DNA from: Echinococcus granulosus
Taxonomy: Eukaryota > Platyhelminthes > Cestoda > Cyclophyllidea > Taeniidae
Assembly (NCBI RefSeq): GCF_000524195.1
Contig: NW_020170413.1
Location: 235,460-299,459 of the forward strand
Direction of reading: 5' to 3'
Length of the DNA stretch: 64,000 nucleotides
Shown here: in pieces, positions 33,601 through 45,500 of the stretch
Layout of the letters: every line of letters begins with the position of its first letter
Numbering within the stretch: position 1 is the first letter of the stretch
Translations under genes and position numbers: made by a program
The notes under the pieces: generated by a model
The model's input: the letters and a program-made list of their open reading frames with translations, nothing else
The model's database searches: none
What the model was told of the DNA's origin: nothing

Positions 33601-36600
33601 AACCAAAATTGATAAATCCACAGTCTGGGGGAGAATGTCACCTACTACCTATTCATAATGGTACCTGCTGCAGATTTGGCTGGAAGTTTTGAACCAAGTT
33701 ACAAGAATAAGTCGACTTCCTCCCTTTGCAGGAAAGAGATAATGGGCCAGTAACGATTTGAATAGGAAGGGAAACAGGAAAAGTGACCACTTCTGTAAAC
33801 CGGCTTTAGTGGATGTGGTATTTGGAGTCCCCTTTCCACATTGGCCTAAAAGGAGGTTTACTGAACATCCAGGAGGGATGAAAGGCTATGAAAGTCGAAG
33901 CTAGAGGTAAAAACTACGAACAGTTGAGAGTCCGTATAGTTAAATAAGCATTTCCGGCGCTCCCTTTGGTTACTCTTCCACATTTTGCCTTCATAAGGCA
34001 GGCTGCAATTTCCTAGACAGTCCCACTTTCACAGCATTCAAAGATCTGTTCCTTATGGGGACTACATTGAGGAGGGACATCGCTTGAGGTTGGACAACAA
34101 CTGCTGAGCCGCTTAGTAAGCGATTTTACTGAGGTAGTATCTCCACCCGTTCCCCTCTGTCAGGCTGCTCTCAGTTCACTGCTTTCTACCCATCTATTCG
34201 GATGATATTTAATCCCTCACTCACTATCAGATGTCTCAAGTCTGGAGTAGCTTCATTAATCACCTGCCTTCTTTTCGGGCACAAGACCAAGAACTCCTCC
34301 GATTTGGATTTCCTCAAAGCAAACAATCAAAAGCGTGACTTCAGCTGTCCTTTTGGATCGGGTACATTCAACACCCGAGCGGTGACAGGTTAAACCGTTG
34401 AGGAAGAAGATTTGTTGTGAACGTTCAGAAAGGCTAAAATCAGAAGGTGGTGACGTCATAAAAGGAGGTGAAAAAGAGTGAAAACTCTAAAGCCTTTTAG
34501 AAAATACCCATGTTATCATATGCAGCAGTGATTTTTGAGTTAAAGAGGCAAATTTAACTGTTCTATATGGAATCCACAGAAGTCGGCTCCCACCACCCAC
34601 TCTTCCAGGCATTAGTCAGATCTAAGCAACAGCGTCTGATCTTTTCTGCTAATGCCTGGAAGTGTGTAGACATGCGCGTTAGTCTATTAACACCCCGTAC
34701 GCTTCATTGTTTCATTTGATGGAAGCGACTAGAGCTTGTAGGCTGTGCAATCAGGGATTTTGCTAGATTTGAAGGAACCCCCCTGGAAAAGGTGTGGTCG
34801 CACAGCTTATCGCACATCTAGTTCAGGAAGGCCTTCCACTATACATAGAAAAGAAATACTGAAACAGCATTTCTCAAGTTGCCTTTCCTGGATATTGCAT
34901 AAAGCAATTCAGCTTTAGCAGTCACGCGGATTCTTCTCTCGTGGTCAGTTGCACGTGACGACACTCTAAACGTGCTAAAACCGCATGAGAATGAGACCAC
35001 CGCGACTTAGCACTCCAGTCAAGAGGTAAATGGACGTGAACCATGGTTTGGTTGTACACAAGTTGTTGACATTGAAGATCTTGGCATGCAAGGCAAGAAT
35101 CCACGCCTCTCCTCAAAATGCCTCTGTGAAGATCTCCACTTAATTGCAGGTCGAGAGAAAGGAAGAGGGGAGGACTGAAGGAGATTACTGTCCCTCCCCA
35201 ATCCCCACATTAGCAATTGCTTTTCTCGTCTGTGAGGGCATCTACTGGCAACTCTGATTGAACTTCGAGGTTTTCGAAACTCAAATCTCTTTGCCAGCAA
35301 AGAACTTGACTTGAGAACATAAATATATTGCTTAAAGGTTCCATAAATTGCAGTATTTTACAGCAAAAACAAGCAGAGACCTTCATTGTAACCGAGAAAA
35401 TTTCTGATTTCCAACTTAATGTCTATTTATTTGGGGCGGAAATAAACGCTTCCACGGAGTCATTCAAGACCTACTTATTTGCATTTAAGTAGATAACACT
35501 GCTTTTTATCTCAATTTGGTGGCAAAATTCTTTTCTTATTTAGTGTAAAAATTTAGCTCCCAATGCTTACGAAAGTAGATTTTGTTGGGAACTGGCCTAC
35601 TAAGCAAAATATCAAATATCTGATGTGTGGTCAGGAGTGTAGCGTAATTGTAGAAAATTGTCGAATGAACAGGCATGGCGGTACCCTATACTCTTCACTG
35701 GTTTCTCTACTACCTCCCTCTTCTGGTAATTACCCTTGTTACAAAGGGTGTGGTGAGGTGGGTGCGCTTCCACGAGCATGCCTGCTTTACAGGACATGGT
35801 TAACCCGGCTCTGAGGTTGTTAAAACCTCTTCCTACCAGAATTGATCTAATCAGTGGAAGTCTGACAAAAAATCATCCGACGGTAGACGCATCCTGTTTA
35901 CACGACTCAGCACTCTTGTTTCTTCCTCTTGCTATTCTCTATTTAAGTGTTAAGAAAACCTGAGGACACTAAATAAGGAAGGGAAGATGGAAATTGACCA
36001 CCTTATCTTCACCCATTTATAATAAAGCATAGGGAAAAATTTTAAAGACTACCACCAGTTTTTTCTTTCAGCTCTTTCATTTGCTTCATGGAAAAGCATC
36101 ACTCATTGTAGACTATTTTTCTGACTGATTAACTGGCTTTTGATGCAGGGTGGCTTCTGCGCTGGATAAGTTATTATGCGAATGAGGGAATCATTAACTT
36201 TCACTTAAGGATCCACATCTCTGAGACCATCACCACTTCTTCTAAAGGGTACTGCTTGCTTAGTGCGTCTGCAATTTTCATTAATGAACCTTTTACCTAG
36301 CAAGGACTAAGTACATTTCAAGTGTACATAGGCAATCCTTCATGATCCAAAAACAGTCGAGACTAGTTAAGTTGTCGCTAAAGGGAGGATCACTATCACT
36401 AGACCTCATACCGTTCCAAGAATCGCGTATTAGACGACGTTCACTTCATTCAAGGGCAAGAAAGAGAGGGATAGGAAGAAAGGGAGAGGGAAGGCACAGT
36501 TTCATCCTCGTTTCTTACAATATCCTATTTTCCATTCCTCCCAGCAATGCTCAACATTTCTTGACACCACCATCAAACAATCATACGATCGGAGATGTTA

Positions 36601-39166
36601 TGAAATGGACGGTTGGGTACTGATGATATGACGGTTATAACCTAGTACTTATGCTCACGACTGCGGATCCTGTCGAGTTCCCTGCCAGAAGGATCAAAGC
36701 GCTAGAGACTTCAAAAGGGATGTCTTCAAGTTGGAGGCCACCACTTGTGCGTACTCGTGTCTGCTGAAGGGCCGGTTGATGGAGCCACTAGGATGCGTCA
36801 TTCTTACCCATTCACTATATTTTGAATGCACTTGGTCTTTTATAGTGATTCTTAGCTCATGCGAAGTCTATTTCCATATGATACTGGCCAATCAGAGGAG
36901 CTGAATGAGGGTACGAGTTTTGGAAATCCTCTGAGGTGTTTGTAAGTCAGGTGGAAAATAAAGCTGCTTCTAGGCACCTTTTAAGGCTGTAGATATTTTT
37001 AATGGAGCGGAAAATGGAGGTGACTGGGACTAGGTCTCCTCCTTGCCTTCTAGATACAAAACATTCCATGAAAGTGGAATTCGGAACAGCTACTTCTCTG
37101 GTTTAAAAAAAAGCGATCTATTTGGTAGGTTAAATACTTAATAAGGTTTTCTGGATGTTTTTCATATTTTTTGAAAAATTTCTTTAAAATTTTTGATTGT
37201 CTTCTTCCGAAAAATCTAAATTTGCTCTGCAGTCCTCGTTAATTTGCTCCCGAACCTAAGGTAGGTGTCTGGTTTTTTTACAAAAACATGTCAAGGCACA
37301 TCAAAGTTCTCTTGGGTCCCTTCAAGTTAAACAAGTAATTGAAGTGGACTACCTACTGGACTTGTTGACACCACATAACCGCCAAACTTGTGTTTGATCT
37401 TCAAGGCCAAATGTGCGAAAACATTGCACATTTGGCGTACCTGTCAATAGCAGTCCACCTGGACCGCTGGCAGAGGAGGGTCGGCCCTCCTGCACATCCA
37501 TAAACGACAACTTTGCTACACGTAGGTGATGCTTGGCAAGTGTACGGTCTGAAGGCATTAAAGAAACTAGTGACATTTCGTGTAAATTGGAGTGAAATTG
37601 GGAATTTAGGTTTACTGTGAGGCGTAGTCCTCAGACACATTTGTAGAGTTTTGCCAATGGCTGAATCACCTTGACCCTAGCCCCCTCAACTTCGACATTG
37701 ATGCAAAACGTTGTCCTGATGCCTGGCTTGAGTCACTTGATCTAGGTAACAAATGTTCACCGGTGAGCGACATCACCGTTCAACTCGTTCCAACTGCTGA
37801 AGTTTCACGGATATGTCTGTCGGGGCTATGAGGTGGGAGCCATCGCGGCCGAGATCCTCATTGACACACGTACTACCAACCGTGTTCAAAGCACTTATAC
37901 CTACTGACGAGAGGGTGAGCTTTTCATCACCTTAGTGAAGACCTCTGGGGACGTGTTCACACGGCCTTTCACTTAGAATCACATGTCATTTCATTCACAC
38001 CCTGTCTGTTCCGAACTGGTCCACGGTGGGTGACACACTTGTCACTCACTACTGCACGAGCGCCTCTGCGGTAATCTCCGCTTCAATACGCGCAAAATCA
38101 GATCTCCCATTTTATGTTGGACGAGTTTATCGGGTGGTTTTGTGTTTAGAAAACTTCTACCTTTTAAACGAGTTCCTAGAACAACATTTACCGGAAGTAG
38201 TTAGGAAAGATGATCGGTGCCGAAGTCAACAGAGGGCACCACGCCATTTTACTGACTATTGTTGGGTTGGCTAACACAGAGGAGTAAACAATGGTAGATT
38301 GAAGGGTAACACACTAAAACTAGAAGAGTGGCATTTCACTGGGGTCTGCCACTGTCAGTCACAGACCTCACTATGCAGATGACCTTGAGCGCTCTTGAAT
38401 TGACCTCCAGGAGCTCTCCAACTGAACCTACACTTGTGGATCCTACCCTGTCCACAGGAGTAACTCAAGAGCCTCAATTTCCCAGATTAGTACCTCAAAT
38501 TCACCAACTATTTGTTTACTCCTCTTAATCAGATTGACCAACTGCCTAAACACCCTCATAGACCTCGCCAATCAGGAATGAGGGAGTAGAAGCCAATTGT
38601 CATTAGGCTAACAAAAGGTCACCTTACCACTCAAGGGGCGCGTATTTGCGTGCAAGACCACAAAATTCATTCGTCTGGCATCTACTCTATGTTGTGGTTT
38701 CTCTTAGTACAGACTGTGAGTTCCATATTTGATCATATTTTGACCATGAGTAGGAAATTTGAAGACCGTAATGAAAAATTTTAGTGAGTCCTAGAACCAG
38801 ATGTTACACCTATCAAACGGAAGTCTGATGAATATGGAGGATGGTGGTAACAGCTTCTCTCTCCCTCCTCACTTCCTTATCTACCTGCCTTTCTCCCCCC
38901 TCCATCTTCCAGTTCAGTATGACATCTCAGAGGCAGGATGGTGTAAATGGGCATGGGTAATCAATAGACTGACATTTGACAAGTGTCTCATATTCCATGG
39001 AACTTCAGCGCCAACTGTGGGGTATTTTAGGTCGCCTGGTCCGATTTATAAATAAACCCTTTCAAGAAAAATGAGGCGAATAGACGATATAGAGATGTAG
39101 AGCTTATTCATTCATAAATCATTCATTTATTCGTCTACCCGTTCTTCCTATCTCTTTCACTTTTAG
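30634..39166. other. Gene-poor stretch, 8.5 kb
   Basis: I find no gene I can defend. A (TC)n run is at 32399-32422. Two stretches look faintly protein-like: minus 31430-31507, open in two frames up to a donor-like CAAAG|gtaggc, and plus 32930-33088 (...TDTVFRSHLGKFGIHDL... then TGA). The second could be a transposon remnant. Neither has a recognised domain. No tRNA or long terminal repeats seen. Confidence 0.4.
32399..32422. repeat. (TC)n microsatellite
   Basis: Uninterrupted CT dinucleotides, about 11 units. Confidence 0.9.
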
Positions 39167-40777
39167 CTGTTTTTGAAAGCTCTGTCATCGCCAACACCGA
39201 CGCCAATACCACCATCAGCTCCGATACTTCCTCCCCGTTTCTACACGGATTTTACTATCACCTACACTCCTCGTGAAGATCGTGAAATGCCTCTACCTCC
39301 CTGGATTGATGGCATTCCACCCCTCCTCCCTTACGCCATTGGTCGGGGCTACGCCGTCTACGCACCGGATTTAGGTATCATGGTGGAGAACTACACTGAC
39401 TTTTGCGTCCCCATCTTCTGGCCCAATGCCTACTTTCCTTGCATATTTTTCAATTACAATCGCACTGCTTATTTGATCTCTCCGTTTATCAATCACTACG
39501 GACCCTGCTGCGTCTATCGTACCAACTGGTCGCCGCCGCACAGGGACTTTATGCTCCAGTTCGAGAAGTACTACAATGGATCGACGTGGGATATAGGAGT
39601 GAACAGGAAGGTGTTGAAGCAGTTGATTGACTGGTGGGTGATTCCACAAATGAGTGCTGGTTTGCGCGATCATCCCGTATTTGGTGGATTCGGGTTCGCG
39701 AGGAAACCTCTGCCCAGGTAAGAAGATACTCCTGATGAAGTGTTTGAATCGATGTTGTGAAATGGACCTAAAATGAGATTACTTTTTTGTTATTCTTTTA
39801 TTTTGGACTTGCTCAATGCTCGCATTAAATTAGAAGTCACCATCATAAATTGCCGACTGAATAGTAAATTGTCCAGGAATAGTCGATAGTGTGTTCTTTA
39901 ACAACACAATCAACTTCTTAGCAGAGGTACGGTTTATCAAGTTTTTTTTATTTTCTTCAAATGCACACGGTTGAAATCCATCTGCTTAGTCTCAATCAAT
40001 TGGTTTATCGTTCACAAGCTGTTCCTGATGAATTGAACCTGAGGTATTCTAGCCAATAGTGTCACAGTATTCTTCGTTGTCGATCATCCGGATGCTTCAG
40101 GGCAGGATACATCATCTTTTGGCTATTGACCGCCAGAATTATGCCATTCAGCTTACTCTAAATGATAGATTAAGCCATCACATCCTCTCTAGATGTCATA
40201 AAAATAATAGAGTGGAAGGCTTCTGCAACGGTGGAACCGAAGTAAAGGAGACACACTTATATCTTCTCTCTTAATTCAAAAGCTATTTCTTGTATCGAGA
40301 TTCATAATGAAGGAATAACGGAAGACTCACGGGTACGCACCATACTGTACTTAAATAAACAATTACTTACACCCAACAAGTGCTGAATGAATGTTTTTGT
40401 CCATCTGATACAATCAAGGCAATATTTATTATATCATTGGTGTTGATGAGTCATTCAGTAAAAAAATTGAGGATATATATCCCCATTTAACAAAGACACT
40501 TTTAAATGTTCAAGCACGATACGGTTTTCTAATCACTCATGTAAGGTATTCTGGGATGCAATTTACAATAAAGCTAATCTGCTAATAAAAATAAAATAAC
40601 TTTCCCTCCTTTAGTGGCTATCGTCCCTACGTATCATTTTGGTATGAAGGTGATATCGGGTGGGCGCATCAGATTTTTGAAAATTTTACCGATATTGGAC
40701 CGAAAATTCACCTCCTTGATGACTTCCATGTGCCGGATATCTGCAACACCAACCTCGCTTGTGATTTTCGACCATGA
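39167..40777 (+). CDS. Cys/aromatic-rich, probably secreted protein; possibly ependymin-like
   Basis: Two exons, 39167-39717 and 40615-40777, with acceptor cactttttag and donor CCCAG|gtaaga; the intron is in phase 2 and the second acceptor is ctcctttag. The joined frame is about 237 aa and ends CDFRP then TGA. Motifs: Pro-rich start (PTPTPIPPSAPILPPRF), GRGYAVYAPDLGIMVENYTD, CVPIFWP, INHYGPCCVYR, NWSPPHRDF, HQIFENFTD and DFHVPDICNTNLAC. Seven or more Cys and N-glycosylation sites (NYTD, NRTA, NGST, NFTD) suggest an extracellular, disulfide-bonded fold. The C-terminal 'F.IP..C' pattern is reminiscent of ependymin-related proteins, but this is a weak resemblance. The 5' exon with a start and signal peptide was not found; the first exon here begins at an acceptor. 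Confidence 0.7.
40615..40777 (+). CDS. Cys/aromatic-rich gene, last exon
   Basis: 53 codons plus TGA, completing the Ser codon split at the intron (AG|T). Encodes GYRPYVSFWYEGDIGWAHQI and the C-terminal Cys pair. Confidence 0.7.
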
Positions 40778-40788
40778 ACATTCCAGCC

Positions 40789-40794
40789 AATAAA
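40789..40794 (+). terminator. Poly(A) signal AATAAA
   Basis: Twelve bases past the stop of the Cys/aromatic-rich gene, supporting 40777 as the true end. Confidence 0.6.
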
Positions 40795-42109
40795 CGTTTC
40801 GTATTTGAAATCCCCCAATCATGTGTTCCCGAAAATGAACCAATCATGATGGTCTGAACTGTCAGTCCCTCAAACCGTCATTCTTTTTTAGCAAGAATCA
40901 TTTGACTAAGTAAAGCGAAGCACTCTGGGAAAACCAAGGATGTTCCAGAATGTGTATGCTTTTTTCATTTCTATGAAATTTTAATAAGGCAAACGTTGGG
41001 GAATGGACTGTCCAATCAAAGACTTGGCTAATGAAATGCCTCCGTGACCCCAATTTTTCCTTTGTTAATATTTACTCAATTTAAGCGCAAATTTGCATTC
41101 TGAATTCTCCACCTTTTGAAAACAATACATGGCACACCTCCTTCCCTCCAACACTTTGTATCTTTTACATACGTATTTTAGTATGACACTTTGTAGCTGA
41201 TTTCCTGATAATTTGTGGTAGAGATGTTCAAATGGTCATCTCGTCATTTTAGTGGGAACGCAAAATATCAAAACATCATCAAGGGAAAAATCACAACGTA
41301 CGAAGGAATTAGAGTGAATTAAACTGTCTTTTATTGTGAGCTTGATTAGCGAAGGTCATCCGCTACCCATGATTCGATCTACGCGGGGGGTGGTATGTTT
41401 AGGCCGGGTTAATTCTACCCACGGCACCGATTTTGTGGCTACTGGTGTCTGGCTCCAGTAGTACACCTGTGGCACAGCGAACTTAGACCTACACCACATT
41501 TGCACTCATTCTTTTTAGGAGGCATTTGATCTCTCGAAACGTGAGAAGGTTCTCTTTTCCCAAATCTCGATCAGAATTCGCGCTTATTTTCCCTTTGAAC
41601 CCCTTCTAAGTGCCAAAGGTGACCCAGTTTCAAATGTCCACCTCCTCCTCTATTTAGCAAAATCATAAGTCCTTGTACGTTTGCACATTTCTTCGATGCC
41701 GGGTGTTTTAATGCTGAGTTCAAGGAAAGGCGCACTAATACCTCTGAAGGCAAAATACGAGCATCAAAGGACAGGTTCCCTTTCGAATTCAAAGCTCATG
41801 CAGTGTTACTGATGCATTAACTGTAGTACCCATCGCATTACCTTAAATTTTTGGGGGAAAATTAGAATTGCTTTTTGTAGCATGACCTTACGCGTGTGAA
41901 CCAACCTCGCCAATTGAATTTAATCAGGCCAAAGAGGTCAACTTAAACAGACCAATCAAAACGCGTAAAGGTCAGCACAAGCCAATCACATCTCTTTCGC
42001 ATTTTATTCGGTCAAACAGCTTTCCAGATTCTTGGTTTCTTATCGTGGAAATCATTGATAGTATAAAGTTGGAAGACGAAAATCTAGTTCAAATTTTGGT
42101 TATGTACAA
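40795..42109. other. Intergenic region between convergent genes
   Basis: Holds the 3' ends of the plus-strand Cys-rich gene and the minus-strand RIN gene. CCAAT-like words cluster at 41912-41990. No other gene seen. Confidence 0.5.
42003..42008 (-). terminator. Poly(A) signal AATAAA of the RIN-like gene (minus strand)
   Basis: Plus-strand tttatt about 100 bases past the RIN-like stop codon. Confidence 0.45.
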
Positions 42110-42522
42110 TCAGATAAGTTTTCCAGCACTTGGAAAGCATTCGAAGAGATCATTGGCGTAGAGCACCGCTTCACTGCTGCGTCGACGGTAGACGAGGACA
42201 AAATTGGTGTCCCCACCATCCACTGTACTCCATTCGATTGAGGGTTGACGCTTTATGACCCCATTGCTCTTTCGGTGATGTTGTTGCTGGGGGAGAGGCG
42301 ACTCGCTCTTCAATGAATCTGAGCTGGCAACACGCTTTCGACGTTGAAAGAACCGTCGAAGAGTGGACTTTTTCTGTGTGGTCGGTTGCGAGTTGGCGAG
42401 AAAGTCGATGCTACTGGAGGAGGAGAAGAAGGCGCCCATCTCGCAATTTACTGATTGGACACTTGGGTCCAGGCTTTGGGTCATGAAACGCTCCAGGTGA
42501 AGGGTGTCCGATAGTGAAATAT
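42110..42522 (-). CDS. RIN-like gene, last exon: end of RA domain with long insert
   Basis: Acceptor gctttgtctcccag. Starts ISLSDTLHLERFMTQ, runs through about 70 residues of Ser-rich and basic sequence (STLRRFFQRRKRVASSDS), then returns to the domain with the end strand DTNFVLVYRRR. This equals the FHFVYKR strand of RIN RA domains. Ends GKLI then TGA at 42110. Confidence 0.8.
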
Positions 42523-45500
42523 CTGGGAGACAAAGCGAATGAGAAATATCCGATTGGACAAACGGACTATCAATTTTTAACTCTTGAAAGCCCTTCAGCT
42601 AGCAAATGCGAGATATTTGAGATGCCCATCAATTTTGAGATGTTTTCGAAGAGAATTGTACACCAACTTTGTGGACCCGAGGCCAAAGTGTAGAGTCTGC
42701 TGGGTTGGGAGTGTGAACAAATTCTCTCCAAATTCGAATTAATGCTCGACAAAGATTGTGACACGCCAATATTTGACACTTCTGAAAATGAAGGATCTGT
42801 CGCTTGAGTGTGGTTTAGCCGCCTTTGAATGATGCATATGTCATCACCGAAACCGAGTTATTTAAACGTTGTCTGGGTGACACTTTCGGCTACCAGGACC
42901 TCTCCAGATGCCAAATAACAATTTTTTTGAGACAATAACTTCCACACCATCGGAAGCGAGTCTGTGTGGTAGGAAAGCTTAATTAGCCTCCACCAGTTCC
43001 AGCTAACATTTTGTGGCTTGAAGGTTTAGAAGGTGGTAGACGAACTACAGCAATAAGCGACTATTTTACACAACGTCAAGCAGAACGAACTACCAGCCTC
43101 GAAGAAGGAGGTAGTAGTGTAGAACTCACCTCCACTGAGTGAGTGATAGAAGAGAGCGTACTCCTTTGAATCAAATATTTGTAACTTCAGAGCCAGCATA
43201 TTACCTGCAATGAGGCAAAATGGCAAATATTAGATTAGGAACTGCACAATTTTTAAAAAAATACCACTTTTACTAGATTAATCAACGCCTATATCCATAA
43301 AAGGCTACGCAGTTGTACTTCAGCCGGCTGGAACAGCCTCCGAACCAAGACAGAAATCCCATTTAATTGTTTGATAAGTCCCGGTTTTGGTAACGGGTCT
43401 GGGCCTCCTGATCATGCCAGTAGCCTTCCCCCGCCTTCCTGCATGTCGACAATACATATTCTACCTTCGTATTGTCTTCTTACATTTCAGGGAAGTCTTG
43501 GGGCACTGCATTGGTGGCAGCGGAAAGGAAATCCGATTTCTCCTGCTAGGTGATAAACCTTGATGAGGAGGAAGAAGTGCGTAAACTACGGTTGGGAGAT
43601 TAGGTGACTGCATCCAAGAGAAGGGCTGAAAATGACGTCTACCATCGGTAACCGCCTTAGTTCTATGCTCTGCAGGAGTGGGAGTCACTACTAAAGTGAA
43701 GCATCTAAAAAGTTTTTACGGAACTGCCTACCATAGCCCGCATGAAGACATCGACTACGTAATGCCTGGTCCAGATGGGTGAGACTGGGCAGTACTGAAG
43801 TGAGAACAATGTGGAAAGGAAGGGAATACACAAAATTCTACACCCGCCCTCTCCACCGAATTACGCGAAATCTTGTTCTTCGTTATTTGACTCCACTTTT
43901 AGGCTGACGATGGACATGAGTGCCGACTACTACGTCTCCGCTTCCCTCCTCGCCCCATACAATTCCCTTACAGGACAAAATACCAAATCCAGCAGAATTG
44001 TGAAGAGGAATCAGTGACACTGCGATCAACTATCAACTGGACTAACGCAGCTGACTCGTGGGAGTCTTTCTTACAGGACCAATTACGTTATGGTGGCTGA
44101 CGCGAGAGTTTCACCAAGGAAAGCACTGAGGATGACGCTCAAAAGGGGATAGGGGATAGGTAATGCTTTAAATGTTTATTTGACCCTCAGTTCTGGTAAC
44201 GGGATCACTTGGGGTCCTCACCCTTGCACCTTCTCAGGATAGCCGGACGTCCGGCCCATTCCAGTAGCCTTCTGTATGGCGGCAGAACATATTCTGACCC
44301 ATTATTTTTTTCTCTCGTCACCAGAACAGAGTCGGCGCACTGCGAATAATCTGACAGTGGTAAGGTCTATTTGATTGTTTGTTTAATTGTGTATTTAAGC
44401 ATGTTGCACTTCTGCTTTGTAGGATAGCCCTTAGACCAGTCTAGCAGCCACCCAGTCCTACTGGACGCTAGTGATATGCGCTCTTCCACAACACTTTGGC
44501 TCTAACGACCTCAGGATAGCCTCAGAACTTCAGGATTCGCTATTACTCTGAGTAAGTTTGTGGTTAAAACATGCTCAGTACAAATAAGGACTCAATTAAT
44601 GAAGTTATGTTGTCCCTTCTTTGGCATTCGCATGACTTACACAGCTCCCTGACCGTCAGACTCTGTCGAAGAGGAATTTCAAATGGCACCAGGAGCCTTT
44701 CGGACTCATTGGCTGCGAGAACAAGAATAGAGGAGACAGTAGGGGAAGAGGGGGCAGAGGTCTTCTCAAAGCTTTGTACACACCCCACTTTCCTCACCCT
44801 CCTCCCCTGCCAGGGAGGTGAGGTTAAACTGAGGGTCATCGAGTGGTCATTTCTGCGATTCAGCGCTTCCTGAATGTTGTCGGTGTAGGAGCGACGCAGT
44901 TTGTTTAGGCCTGGGCGCCAAGTTGTCGCCTAAGTAGACAAAGCAACTGTGAGTGTAATGTTGACCTTCCATGATTTATTCTCCAGGCGATCTTTCCACT
45001 CCCCTATGGCTTACAGTGCCTTATGGGGTTACTCAAGTGCTGCAATGACACAGTGGAGTGGAACATGCTTACATCTAATTATTTGAAAGAACTGAGCTAA
45101 TTTAGCTCATACTTCAAAAGAGGCTTAAATTTTAACGCATCTGTGAATCGCTGCACTAGAAGGCATAAAGGAAAGGCGCATGTTAAGGATGGGATAATCT
45201 ATAGAATCTTGTAAAAGAAGTGTTGAGAAACGCATGTTGTTCAGTTGGAAATCGGTTAAGGGGACGAGTTAAATAATGAGGTTCTAAAGTGCCTGTAGGT
45301 TCGGTAGAGCTCCCTACATTGTTTGTGAAAATCTATATAATGGGTCATAAGTAATTGACGTGCCCTAGCCCATCGCTATAGTAAAATCTCTCAAGGACCC
45401 CACTGATGGACGAGCGGTTGGACATCATGTTTGACTGCATATTTCATTCACCGAGCTTCTCAGTCTATACAGGTTGCGCCCTAACTGGGTCAGCGCTGCC

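Noticed and set aside
39371..39673. Minus-strand and second plus-strand ORFs over the Cys/aromatic-rich exon
   Set aside because: Overlap a spliced frame with good borders and Cys pattern; no features of their own.
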